In this document: positions 34,362 to 45,211 of the stretch, one piece after another
Numbering within the stretch: the stretch's first letter is position 1
How the letters are laid out: every line of letters begins with the position of its first letter
Origin: Tupaia tana
Lineage: Eukaryota > Chordata > Mammalia > Scandentia > Tupaiidae
Direction of reading: 5' to 3'
NCBI GenBank assembly: GCA_026018925.1
Contig: JAKSZU010000009.1
Location: forward strand, 73,194,041 to 73,258,040
Length of the DNA stretch: 64,000 bases
Translations under genes and position numbers: made by a program
Notes under the pieces: model-generated
What the model saw: the letters and a program-made list of their open reading frames with translations, nothing else
Databases searched by the model: none
What the model was told of the DNA's origin: nothing

Positions 34362-35159
34362 TACATCACATTAACAAAAGGAAAAATTAAAGAGCATATG
34401 ATCATATCAATTGATGCAGAAAAGCATTTGATTAAATAAAACATCCCTTCATGGTTAAGACTCTCAGCAAAATAATTGTATATGGTACATTCCTTAACAC
34501 AATAAAAGTCATCTATGAAAAACCCCATAGCTAACATTATACTGAATGGGGAAAAGCTGAAAGCCTTTCCACTAAAAACTGAAGCAAAACAAAGATGCCC
34601 ACTTTCTCCACTCCTTTTAACATAGTACTGGAAGTTCTAGCCAATGCAATTAGACAAGAGAATCAAATAAAAGGCATTCAAATAGGAAAAGAAGTGAAAT
34701 TATCTCTATTTGCAGAAGATGTGATGCTATATATAGGAAATAAAAAAATCCATAAAGAAAAAAACTGGAAGTGATAAATGAATAAAGTAAAGTGGCAGGA
34801 TACAAAATCAATGTACAAAAATCTATAGCATTTTTATACACCAGCAATGGACAAACTGAGACAGAACTGAAGAAAGAAATCCCATTTACAATAATCACCT
34901 AACCAGTAAGATATCTAAGAATAAACCTTAACAAAGATGTCAAAGATCTCTATAAGAAAAACTATGAAACACTAGAAAAAGAAGTTTAAAATGATACAAA
35001 GAAGTGAGGAAACATCCTGTGTTCCTCGATTGGAAGAATTAATACAATCAAGGTCAAGATCATAATCGTACCCAAATTAATCTACAAACTCAATGCAATC
35101 CCAATCAAACTACCAAAGATATTCCTCACAGAAATAGAAAAAGCAATCAAAACAATCAT

Positions 35160-35441
35160 GGGAACCAGCAGTTAGCGTAATGGCTTTGTCGCTGGACTCC
35201 CACGTAGTCGACCGCGGTTCACGTCTCGGACCCGGTGGCTTACAACTCACGCCGGGCGCGTGTGCGTGCGTGCCCAAGATCCCGAGAGGAGAATGGAGGA
35301 GAAGGGATTGCGGTGTGACCATCCCCCCTGGGGGGTGATTTCTCGCTTTCTGTCTCTATGTCTCTCTCTGTCTGTCTGGCGAGCGCACGCGCCCTATAGC
35401 GAAAAACCTCTCCAAAAAAAAAAAAAAATCTTTGAGTAAAA
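35160..35441 (+). mobile_element. SINE-A, form A2, young
   Basis: Near-consensus sense copy in L1-3. TSD 'aaaacaatcat' (35149-35159 / 35442-35452). Between the A tail (ending about 35428) and the TSD lie 13 extra bases 'tctttgagtaaaa', which may be a short 3' transduction or a mutated tail. Confidence 0.94.
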
Positions 35442-36255
35442 AAAACAATCATAAAATTTGTCTGGAAGCATAAAAGCCCAGTATTGACAAAGTAATACTG
35501 TGCAAGGGGAATAAAATAGGAGGTACTGCGCTTCTTGACCTCAAAATACATTACAAAGCCATGATAATTAAAATAATATCGTATTGACACAAAAACAAAC
35601 AGGTAGATCAATGGAACAGAATTGAAAACACGCAAATAAACTCCAAAACATATAACCAACTGATCCTTGACAAAGGGCACAAAACAATCCACTGGGAAAA
35701 AGAAAATCTCTCCAGCAAATGGTGCTGGGAGAACTAGATATCCACCTGGAGAAGAATAAAACTAGATCCTTATCTCTCACCACTAACAGAAACTAACTCA
35801 AAATGAATTGATACTCTAAACATAAAACCTCAAAATATAAAAATACTCATAGAAAACACAGGAAAAACTCTTGGAAACCTTGGAGTAGGCAAAGACCTCT
35901 TAAAGAAGATCTCCAAAGCACAGATTTTGTCCCCAAAATAGAAAAGTGGGACTATATTAGGCTGAGAAGCTTCTGGACAGCCAAAGAAACAATAAGTAGA
36001 ATGAGAAGACAACCCTCAGAGTGGGAGAATATATTTGCAAATTATACCTCAGATAAGACACTGATAACCACAATATACAGGGAACTCGAGCAGCTTACCC
36101 ATACCCACAAAAAAAAAAAAAAAAATCATCCAATTAATAGATGGGAAAATAAGCTGAACAGAAAATTCTCTGAAGAAGACATATGAATGGCCCAAAAGCA
36201 TATGAAAACATTCTCTCTTATCATAAGGGAATTGCAAATCAAAACCACACTGAGA

Positions 36256-36505
36256 GGGAACCAGCAGTTAGCGTAATGGCTATGTTGCTGGACTCCCACG
36301 TAGTCGACCGCGGTTCGCGTCCCGGACCCGGTGGCTTAGAACTCACGCCGGGCGCGTGTGCATATGTGCCCAAGATCCCGAGAGGAGAATGGAGGAGAAG
36401 GGATTGCGGCGTGACCATCCCCCCTGGGGGGTGATTTCTCGCTTTCTATCTCTCTGTCTCTCTCTGTCTGTCTGGCGAGCGCACGCGCCCTATAGCGAAA
36501 ACCTC

Positions 36506-36532
<27 letters not shown>
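36256..36532 (+). mobile_element. SINE-A, form A2, young
   Basis: Near-consensus sense copy in L1-3 with a ~27-base A tail. Perfect TSD 'aaaaccacactgaga' (36241-36255 / 36533-36547). B box 'ggttcgcgtcccgg'. Confidence 0.95.
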
Positions 36533-36538
<6 letters not shown>

Positions 36539-37353
36539 ACACTGAGATACCACTTAACCCCAGTCATAATGGCTAAAATTAAATAAATAAATAATGATAA
36601 GGGTTAGTAAGGTTGTGGTGAAAAAGGAACTCTCCTACACTGTTGGTGAGAATGTAAATTAGTGCAACCACTTTGGAGAATGATATGGAGATTCCTTAGA
36701 AACCTACAAATAGAATTACCATACAACTCAGTAACTTTACTTTCAGGTATTTATTCAAAGGATAGAAAACTCCTTATTCAGAACAACTCTTGCTCTTCCA
36801 TGATTATTGCAGCATTATTTATAATCACTAGAACATAGAATCAACCCAAATGTCCAAAATTAGATGACTAGATTAAAAATGTTGCCTATGTACTTTATGG
36901 GATACTACTCAACCATTAAAAAAAAAAAAATGAGACCCTGACATTTGATACAAAGTGGACAAATATGGAAGACTTAATGCTGAGCGAAGCAAGTCAGACT
37001 ATGAAAGACAAACTTTGTATGTCCCCACTCAATATACACTGATTATCTGCACTTTATGGAGGAAACTGAAAGTTAGGAAGGTACAGTAGCAGGGAGGCCA
37101 ATGGTAGATACCATGGAGTAAGGATAGGGGCAATAAGGGGATGATGGGTAATGGAAGGAGGGAGGAGGAGAACACAGGAAGAAAAAAAGAAAATATAATT
37201 AACAAGAAGAAAAAAAGAAAAGCTGTTTGCTGCTGATGATGTGTGCAGCAATGTCTTTGTCTTGACTGATATGCAGGTTAATCACACTGGAAAAAGAAAT
37301 GTTATACACTGTAAATATATATGTGATTCAATGTAATATAAAAATTAATTATT

Positions 37354-38212
37354 TTAAAGTCATAGGAAAAAGTTCACTTTATATTGAGTGTGAATTTATG
37401 ACCCAGATGTGGTGAAAAGACTGTAGGGTGTTGCTGTGCAATACCAGAACCAAATAGGTAGTCCAGGTTTAGATCCTAGATCAATCTGAACACTAGACCC
37501 ACCCAAGCATGCCCATGATCTTCGCTTGTTGGAAGGTTTAGGAAAGTATCACAGGGTAGCAAGATCTGGTAAAAGGTGTCACCCTCTCTCTGAAAAAATA
37601 AGTAAACTTATTAAATAAAGGATCATTCATAACATAAATTTCAATATAATGCAGATTTGGTTATATATAAATATAAACATACAAAGACATATTTGAAAAG
37701 TATACATCAAAATTTTTTATTCTGTGTTATGGTTTGGATATTTATTTGTCTCCCAAACTGTTACATTTTAGAATTTGGGCAGTGATTGGTTACCTCCCCA
37801 GAAATTCATGTGTTGGGATTTAATTGCATTGATTGTGTTATAAAGGTGTTAATTGAAAACTTAATTTCTTCATGGTGTGCTTTGATGTGATAATGTCATT
37901 AGGATGGGATTTCTATGGTTGAATTATTGTGGGTTTATAAGCAGAGGGAATGAGACCACAATAGCAGAGGAATGACACGTAGACATAGGCCACATTCTTC
38001 TCTGCTAAAAGTTCTGTCCCCCATCATTTTGTGATGCCACCAAAACTGTGACTGAAAAGAAACCCTTATTCTCTTATTTTAAATTCACCTAGTCTCAGGT
38101 ATTTCTGCTAACAATACAAAAATGAACAGAGACATCGCTATTTTTTATTTTGTAAATTTTCTAAAATGACTGTTAATTTTTTAAAGGCAGAATACACACA
38201 CACATGAAAGAG
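37354..38212 (+). mobile_element. Ancient L1, right portion, with MaLR LTR
   Basis: Continues the old L1 split by L1-3. 37620-37724 reads like an ancient L1 end ('aaagtatacatcaaaatt'), and the flank after the LTR ('ttttgtaaattttctaaaatg') continues it. A stretch at about 37375-37610 does not fit L1 and may be another old repeat. Confidence 0.6.
37725..38134 (+). mobile_element. ERVL-MaLR LTR (MST/MLT1-like), solo, second copy
   Basis: Starts 'tgttatggtttggata' and ends 'gaacagagaca'. Includes 'ccccagaaattcatgtgttg', 'gtgatgccaccaa' and 'ctcaggtatttctgctaaca'. About 410 bp, homologous to 22708-23128. No internal ERV sequence and no clear TSD. Confidence 0.75.
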
Positions 38213-38486
38213 TGTTTATTTATTTATTTGTTTATTTATTTTATATGCCAAAGGGTTTGTGCACAAACAGGCATGAGAGAGAAAGAGAAAGAGAAAGCAC
38301 CGCCCAGTGAGGTCTGACGATGCCATAATCCTATTTCCTCCATCTCTCCATCCTGTCAGGATTCTGGGTACACACAAATGTGTTCAACATATTTTTTAAA
38401 GCCACCAGGCATGGACTTCAAGCCACAGTCACCTATGTAGTATCCAGCTCTCTCTGCACAGCACGTAACTGCTGCACTTTGGAGCA
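38213..38486 (-). mobile_element. SINE-A, old copy
   Basis: Reverse copy with a (TTTA)n tail at 38213-38243, 'ccataatcctatttcctcca' body and 'aagccaccaggcatggactt'. Strongly diverged, with the A-box area altered ('acgtaactgctgca'). Confidence 0.75.
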
Positions 38487-38506
38487 CCCCAAGTATATAT
38501 TATTTC

Positions 38507-38683
38507 TTTTTTTTTAATTTTATCTATTTACTTATTTACATTTTTTTATACATTCAATCGCATTATTTAGCTTACAAAGTGAACATTTCAATATGTGAAC
38601 ATTTCTCCTCGGTCCAGTTGATCAAAAAATAACAACACTACCTCCTTGTCCCGACAATGCTCTGTCTCCGTATCCCTCCTCCA
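38507..38683 (-). mobile_element. 5'-truncated L1 3' end (antisense)
   Basis: About 180 bp of L1 3' terminus with T-rich left end and 'cattcaatcgcatta', 'tagcttacaaagtgaaca' as in other L1 ends here. TSD 'aagtatatattatttc' / 'aagtatatattacttc' (38491-38506 / 38685-38700). Confidence 0.85.
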
Positions 38684-38959
38684 AAAGTATATATTACTTC
38701 AAACCATGTGATTCTGTATCAAAATATAAATATTTAAAGGAAAACAAGTAAAAGAACCCATAAAACAGTCACATGAAACATTTAGCACATAGTATGCGTT
38801 GTATAAATGCTATTTATGACTGTCATTACTATTATCATTGATACTCAGCAGAAATATGTAACTTTTTGTACTTGCAACTTGCCACTTCCTCAATGTTTGA
38901 GACATTGTTTGCACTGAAAGAATAGTTTTAAATAAACTAGCCCCAATTCTTTTTTTTTA

Positions 38960-39012
38960 GGTTTTTTGTTTTGTTTTTGTGGTGTTTTTCTTTTTTTTTT
39001 TCTTTTTTCTTT

Positions 39013-39079
<67 letters not shown>

Positions 39080-39301
39080 TCACAGAGTGCATGCAGTTGC
39101 GAGAGACAGACATTGAGAAGCAAAGTGAGGAATCACCCATGAGGAAGGTGGGCCACACCATAATCCCTTCTCTTCCATTCTCCTCCTGGGATCTTAGGCA
39201 TACCCACACATGCCCTTTATGATTTTCAAGCCACCAGTTCTCAGACCATGGTCAGCTATGTGGGAGCCCAGCACCTTAACATAAATGACAGCTTCTGGTC
39301 C
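38960..39301 (-). mobile_element. SINE-A with very long poly-T
   Basis: Reverse copy whose tail is an uninterrupted T64 run (39015-39078) followed by degenerate T-rich sequence to about 38950. The 'gctataggg' end is replaced by 'gtcacagagtgc'. The body and B-box region are diverged. Confidence 0.82.
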
Positions 39302-39303
39302 CT

Positions 39304-39700
39304 CAACTTCTGCATTTTACCAGTGAGGTGTGCAGTGTTAATTTGGCCTACTTGAAGGAATACAGTTAACTTACAAGAAAAATAGAATCAACGCCAAGCT
39401 TCCTCATAAGATCTACATTTCTATGTTGGGATGATAAGGTTTTAAACCTCACTGGAGGAACAATTAAAACAAGACATGATTCAGATAACTCAGCAAGTTC
39501 TTGGATCTTGAAAACTCATCATACTTGAACAGCAGACATGCTGTCAATTTTAGATTGTCTAGAAACTTGGCCTCAAAGTACATGATGAAACACTGTGGTC
39601 TCAACCTCATCAATATGAGCAGTTTCATATCTGTGAGGGTCAGAATTTTTATACTAGTAACTCTAAATAATGAATGAATTGATGAACTAGCCAACATCAG
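39304..39700. other. Unassigned DNA
   Basis: No gene or repeat recognised. Confidence 0.5.
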
Positions 39701-39860
39701 AGAAATATTAATTCATTTATTTGACAAATGTTTATTAACTGTCTACTATATGTTAAGCACCATATGGACACTAGGGAATCAGTGGTGAACAATATGCATA
39801 TGGTTTTGCACTCATGTAGCTTTCATCCCAGGAAGAAAATAAATACTTTTGTCCAACCTA
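39700..39860 (-). mobile_element. L2 3' end (antisense)
   Basis: 'attcatttatttgacaaatg', 'ttattaactgtctactatat' and 'gggaatcagtggtgaacaa' match the reversed L2 terminus in order, continuing to 'catcccaggaagaaaataaa'. Confidence 0.75.
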
Positions 39861-40051
39861 ATACAGATTTAGGAAACAAACTTCTGATCCTATTAAAACA
39901 ATGTTACATCTATCTAACAATTTATGCAGAAATGTGCTATTTTCACCCAACTCTACTGGGTTTTATATCTCTATAAATTTGATACTTTCAACTTAAAAAT
40001 ATTTGAGAACAATGGTATATATTCCAGGTGTATAATGTTATAACTTGATAT

Positions 40052-40344
40052 ATTAGGTCATCAGGAAAGTCATGATGTATTTTAAAATTTATTTTATTAT
40101 TATTTTATTTATTATTATTATTTACACAATCAATCACTATACACCATTTACATTGTAAAGAGACTTTACTCAGCATGATATACACTTCAGTCTAGCCCAG
40201 TTGAAAATACTATACGTGTCATCAACAGGTAATAAACCATATCTGTGTCCCATAAATGTCTTACCTCTCTATTTTCCACCAAATTTCCTTTTATGATGTA
40301 TTTTTCTATGCAAAAATGAATCATGAATTTCCTGATGACCCAAT
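40052..40344. mobile_element. Small palindromic MITE, split by an L1 end
   Basis: Without the insert it is only about 80 bp. Left end 'ttaggtcatcaggaaagtc' and right end 'atttcctgatgacccaata' are inverted repeats, extended inwards by 'atgatgtattttt' / 'aaaaatgaatcat'. It is flanked by TA, as in mariner/Tc1 elements. No coding sequence. Confidence 0.7.
40084..40292 (-). mobile_element. 5'-truncated L1 3' end (antisense)
   Basis: Homologous to the L1 ends at 10455 and 43330: 'caccatttacattgtaaaga', 'actttactcagcatgatata' and 'aacaggtaataaaccat'. TSD 'atgatgtatttt' (40072-40083 / 40293-40304) is taken from the MITE. Confidence 0.88.
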
Positions 40345-40620
40345 ACATACACATTGTGTACTGATTACCACAATCAAATTAATTGACACATGCATTGCTA
40401 CCAGTTACAATTTGTGTGTGTGTGTGTGTATGTAGTAAGCACACTTACAATCTGCTCCTATAAAATTTCAATTAACAACTGTGTTTACTTGAATAAACTA
40501 AACTCACCACACTGTACTTATACCCTTAGAACAAATTCATCTTATAACTGAAAGTATGTATCCATTAGCCAACATCTTCTCATTTCTCTCATTTGATTCT
40601 GAGTACAATAGAGACCCTGA
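40345..40620 (-). mobile_element. Ancient L1 3' UTR (L1MA-like, antisense)
   Basis: 'attgtgtactgattaccaca', 'tcaaattaattgacacatg', a (TG)n run at about 40411-40430, 'cttacaatctgctcct' and 'attcatcttataactgaaag' follow a known old L1 3' UTR in reverse. It is the complement of the type seen at 950-1235. Confidence 0.65.
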
Positions 40621-41602
40621 ATTACGACTGACATTTCCTAGTGTTGCTTCTGGTCCTAGTGATAGGGTATGTAGTCTATACCATGTAGTGGTGGGGCATG
40701 CAACCATAGGCATGACTTTCTAACCCAGAACAGGGCTTTTATAAGGGGATCAATAACTGTAAATTTGGTGCTTTTAACTCTTTTATGGGGTATCAAACTC
40801 TTAGGCTTGAAAGAACAAACTTAAATAATTCTAAAATTTATTCTTTGCCTGCAAACAACATATTGAATGTATTACTTTAACTTTCAAAATATTTGTTATA
40901 ATTTTGTGACTCTATAACAGAGACAGTATGGTTTTAAATATTTTTGAGGAAATATTTACATGTCAACTACTCAATCTGTTGAGAAGCAAAAACCCAGCAC
41001 ACAATTTACATTACACATGAACCTTCCCAGCTCAGTTCTACTTACGAAGTGTTCTGTAGTTTACCACCTGCTAGCAAAAATCAGCCTCTGTTTCTTCCTT
41101 CAAAGTCTTCCTCAAGGTAATCCTCTGGTCATGGCTGCTCTTTTGCAATCTCTACTGATTACAATGCTGGTCTGGAAAAGTCCAGGTTATTTAATGGTAC
41201 AAATTCTTTCATATGGCTTCTTTAATCCTTTCTGCCAGCAGAACTGTTTATGTTTATGGTGCCAGGCAGTCTTTCTAAGAGCTTCTGTTGGCTTTCCTGA
41301 GATCTACCTTAGTTATATAGTTTTCTGGTCATATCTTCAGATATGACATTCCGTCAAAGCCCTGGCAATAATGAGTATTTTCAATTCCTGATGCAAGGCA
41401 ACAGGCATTCCTGAACTTATGAAAATAACCCTTCTGTGACAAAATAAAAATAGTCGCACATAATTTCCAATTCCAGAGGGCTCAGGAAGGGAGAAAAAAT
41501 TATGTTTTGATTTAAAACAAACAAACAAAAAACACTCGAGAAAACAAAAACATTTTAGCAAATTGCTGAACCTATTAGCAGCTCAAAAGAAAGCAAAATA
41601 TT
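40621..41602. other. Unassigned DNA
   Basis: Nearly 1 kb. The 128-codon open frame at 40960-41346 has no domain I recognise, no splice or promoter context, and hydrophobic low-information composition. I see no support for a gene. Confidence 0.45.
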
Positions 41603-41850
41603 GGAATCAGCAGTTGGTGTAATGGCTATGTCGCTGGACTACCATGTGAGTCCTGGACACTTAAGCTCATGCCAGGTGCATATGTGTGCGTGCCCAAGAT
41701 CCCAAGGGGAGAATGGAAGAGAAGGGATTGTGGCATGACCCTAGGGGGTGATTTCTCATTTTCTGTCTCTGGGTCTTTCTCGTAAGCACACACGCCCTAT
41801 AGCAAAAACCTCTCCAAAAATAAAAAAGTAAAATAAAAATAAATAAATAA
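41603..41850 (+). mobile_element. SINE-A with partial B-box deletion
   Basis: 'ggaatcagcagttggtgtaa' head, then 'gactaccatgtgagtcctgg'. About 14 bp spanning the stem before the B box and its first bases are lost. The end 'ccctatagcaaaaacctctcc' is kept, and the tail is (AAAT)n. Confidence 0.88.
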
Positions 41851-41939
41851 GAAAAATCCTTAAATCTGGAAAAGAAAGCATAGTAAAAATAAATCAGTAC
41901 TGTTTTAGTCAAAAGTCATAAAATTCTATTTCACCAGTT

Positions 41940-43329
41940 CAGGCTCATGTAATTTATATCTCTTCTGTTGAATTTGCAGTGTTGCCTTTAGTTCTCTTAT
42001 TTCGGTCTATGTGTCTTTAGTTTTCCTGGTAAAGCACTCCCTTCAGAACTTCTTGGAGAGCTGATTTTGGTGAATTCTTTCAGGTTTTGTTTATCTGAGA
42101 ATGTTTTTAATCTTTTCTTCCCATATGAAAGATAATCTTGTGGGGTATAGTGTTCTTGGTTGAAATTGCTTTTCATTTAACACTTTGAATATATTTTCCC
42201 ATTCTTTCTTTGCTCACATTGTTTCTGATCAAAGGTCTGATGTTAGCCTGATGGGGTATCCTTTTTAAATAACCTGACATTTCTCTCTAGCCGATTTTAG
42301 TATCTTGTCTTTGTGGACTTGGCCAAATCTGGCTATGATGTGCATTGGAGAAGATTTTCTTGGGTTGATCCTATTAGGGGTCCTTTGCATTTCTTGGGTC
42401 TAGATATTTGGATGCCCCTCTAGATTTGGAAAGTTTTCTTCCAGTATTTTACAGAATAGATTATCAAAGCCCTTATTAGTTTCTTCAACTTCTAGGATAA
42501 TGATTATCCAGATATTTAGGTGCTTAGTGGTATCTAGTATTTCTTGTATATCATGCTCATGTTTTGGATTATTTTCTCAGTCTTTTTGGTGATTTTTTTT
42601 CTAGGTCAGAGGTTTTGTCTTCAACATCTGAGATTGAACCTTCTGCATGGTCTAATAAGCTTTTAATACTTTCAAGGGAGGTTTTGAGTTTCTGTATTAC
42701 AGCCTTCATCTCTAACAACTCCATTTGATTCTTTTTTTTATATGGTGTGTATTTCTTCTTTCAAATCATGAAAGAACTTCCTCATCTCCTGGAACTCACT
42801 GTCTCTTTTCTCTTGCACCTTCTGGAGTTCTTTCCCTCTCATCTCTTGTATCTTGTTTAGTTTTGTCACCAGAAATATTCTGAATTTTTATCAGACATTT
42901 CCATGAAGGGTTGTTCTTTTCCTTTAAAGAAGAGATATTTCCTTTCTTTCTCATGTTTCTTGTGCCTCTTCAGGGTTTCTGATGGATTATATGTTTCTTC
43001 CTAATTTCTTGGAATTAATTTTAAGTGTTCTAGGTGTGAGGGAGGAAGTGATCCACAATCTTTCTGATGTTACATTTCTCTGATGCTCAGCAAGCAACCT
43101 GTGCTTTTGACTTTGGAACTGGATATTACAAAGGCATCACAGTTTCTAGGGAATAGGTGCACTTGGCCTGATCTGCAAGGTTAGTAGTTTTAGTCCCTGA
43201 ACACAGCAAGACACACATCAGATTTAAATGGCCCCTGTCTGAGCTCTTTTAGAGTCTGTAAGATGGGGTTTAGAGCAGAGATTCAGTCGCGTTGGTCCCT
43301 GAACATGACAGAATACACCTCAGATATTT
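41940..43329 (-). mobile_element. L1-8: half-L1-like element (antisense), left portion
   Basis: On the minus strand: type-2 promoter monomers (43329-43190), a 5' UTR, then ORF1 (about 42960-42010; the heptad region 'KSLLDHAEGS' is near 42640). Directly after the ORF1 end ('ccaggaaaactaaag' in sense) it runs into 'aacagaagagatataaatt' instead of ORF2. A similar run follows ORF1 in the element at 50791. The outer part continues at 58877-59028, after the L1-5 insertion. Confidence 0.65.
43195..43329 (-). repeat. L1-8 5' UTR: tandem monomers, type 2 (~103 bp), left part
   Basis: 'ccctgaaca' at 43195 recurs at 43297, a 102-bp period. Each unit holds 'catcagatttaaatggc', 'ctgtctgagct', 'gagtctg' and 'attcagtc'. 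The array continues at 58878 beyond the L1-5 insert. Confidence 0.8.
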
Positions 43330-43981
43330 TTAAGTTTTATTTATTATTATCATAATTTTTTATATTACATTTAATCACATGTATTTTACAGTGTATTACA
43401 TTTATTTTTCCAACATGATTACCACACATATTGGTCAAGACAAAGACATTACTATTCACATCATCATCATCAAATACCTTTTCATCATTTTTTATTCAGA
43501 TTATTATTATTATTACATATTCTCATTATTTTTTTAAACATTAAAACACTGTATGTCATTTGACTTTTAAAGAGAATTTACCCAACATGAAATACATCTC
43601 AGAGCAGTTGAGAATACTATACATGTTATCATAGACAGGTAATAAACCATTTGTGTGTCCCACTACTGTCATACCTCTCTATTTGTTCTCTTGCTATCCT
43701 TCTCTATACTTTTCCCTTCTCCCTCCCCAATTCCACACTGTCTTCAGTATTCATAACTATTTTCACTGATTTTATACCCTCCAATATTTCAAACTCTACC
43801 ATAAAGTGCAGGTAGTTGGTATGTATTAAGTGGATACATAGAATATCTTTCTTTTATATCCTGGCTTGCTTCACTCAGAAATAGATCTTCCATAGTCGAC
43901 CACTTTCTGTCAAATGCCAGGGTATTGTTGTTTTTTATGGCTGAATAGTATGCCATAAAGTATATGTGCCACACTTCTTTT

Positions 43982-44258
43982 TTTTTTTTTTTTTTTTTTT
44001 TGAGAGAGAGGTTTTTCGCTATAGGGCGCGTGCGCTCGCCAGACAGACAGAGAGAGACATAGAGACAGAAAACGAGAAATCACCCCCCAGGGGGGATGGT
44101 CACACCGCAATCCCTTCTCCTCCATTCTCCTCTCAGGATCTTGGGCACGCACACGCATGCGCCCAGCGTCAGTTTTAAGCCGCTGGGTCCAGGACGCGAA
44201 CTGCAGTCGACTACGTGGGAGTCCAATGACATAGCCATTACGCTAACTGCTGGTTCCC
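43982..44258 (-). mobile_element. SINE-A, form A2
   Basis: Reverse copy in the L1-5 ORF2 end, T22 tail. TSD 'ccacacttctttt' / 'ccacactttttca'. Minus-strand B box 'agttcgcgtcctgg'. Confidence 0.94.
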
Positions 44259-44306
44259 ACCACACTTTTTCATTCATTCATCTGTTTGTGGACATTTGGG
44301 TTTGTT

Positions 44307-44651
44307 TCATGTCTTAGTAATCACAAATAATGCTGCAATAAACATTGATGTGCAAGTGCTTTTCCGACTGAGCATTGTCCTGTTACCTGGGCAGATACCC
44401 AGAAATGGGATTGCTGGATCAAATGCAAGTTTTACTGGTAAATCTTTGAGGAATCTCCATATTGTTTTCCACAGTGGCTGAAGCAGTTTACATTCCCACC
44501 AACAGTGTGGGAGAGTTCCCCTTAAACCAAATCCCCACCAACACTTATCAAATTTTGTATTTTTAATCTTCACCATTATGACAGAGATTAGGTGGTATCT
44601 CACTGTGGTTATAATCAACCTTATGATGAGGAATGTTGAGCATTTTCTCAT
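44307..44651 (-). pseudogene. LINE-1 ORF2 C-terminal fragment (L1-5)
   Basis: 114 codons of the ORF2p tail. 'CWWECKLLQPLWKTIWRFL' and 'FDPAIPFLGICPGN' match the conserved end of mammalian L1 ORF2p around its Cys-rich motif. In the usual L1 sequence the preceding Cys residues are spaced as C-X-W-x-C; here 'KCWWGF' and 'HCWWEC' remain. Stops flank the frame, so it is a dead remnant. Confidence 0.9.
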
Positions 44652-44957
44652 ATGCTTTTTGGCTGCTCATATGTCTTCCTTAGAGAGATTTTTGTTCAGC
44701 TCATTTTCCTATCTTTTAATTGGGTTAGACATCTTTTTTTTCAAGTAATCCGCTTCTCTTCCCTGTGCATTTTGGTTATCAGTCCTTTGTCTGAGGCATA
44801 TTTTTACAAAAATATTCTCCCATTTGGAGGGTTGTTGATTCACATTAATTACCGTGTCCTTTGTTGTGCAGGAACTTCTTATTCTAATGTAGTACCACTT
44901 GTCTATTTTTGGGATTATTGCCCATGCTTTGGGAGTCTTATTTAAGAAGTCTTTGCT

Positions 44958-45211
44958 GGGACCAGCATTTGGTGTAATGGCTATGTCACTGGACTCCCAT
45001 GAAGACAACCATGGTTTGAGTCCCGGACCCGGTGGCTTATACTCACATCAGGTGCGTGTGTGTGCATACCTAAGGTCCTGAGAGGAGAATGAAGGAGAAA
45101 GGAATGCAGCAAGGCCATCCCCCCTGGGGGGTGTTTTTCACTTTCTGTCTCTCTGTCTCCCTGTCTTTCAGGTGAGTGCACATGTCCTATAGCAAAAAAA
45201 AAAAAAAAAAA
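44958..45211 (+). mobile_element. SINE-A, form A1
   Basis: Sense copy in L1-5. TSD 'aagtctttg' (44947-44955 / 45212-45220). B-box region 'ggtttgagtcccgg', A19 tail. Confidence 0.93.

Larger units (their letters stand above)
32614..37353 (+). mobile_element. L1-3: LINE-1, right portion (ORF2 and 3' UTR)
   Basis: Continues L1-3 after the L1-4 insertion. Endonuclease (about 32640-33100), RT (about 33900-34800) and the C-terminal Cys-rich region (to about 37050) are all broken by stops. The catalytic block reads 'LFAEDVMLY' near 34708-34734, so FADD has become FAED. SINEs lie at 35160 and 36256. The 3' end has no clean poly-A. Confidence 0.88.

Noticed and set aside
37375-37610. Possible extra tRNA-type SINE ('ggtttagatcctaga', CT-rich end, 'aataagtaaactt')
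   Set aside because: No clear head, TSD or second copy in the window; left as unassigned sequence within the ancient L1.
40960-41346. 128-codon open frame in otherwise unassigned DNA
   Set aside because: No domain, no homologue I recognise, no promoter or splice context; a frame of this length can occur by chance in 64 kb.
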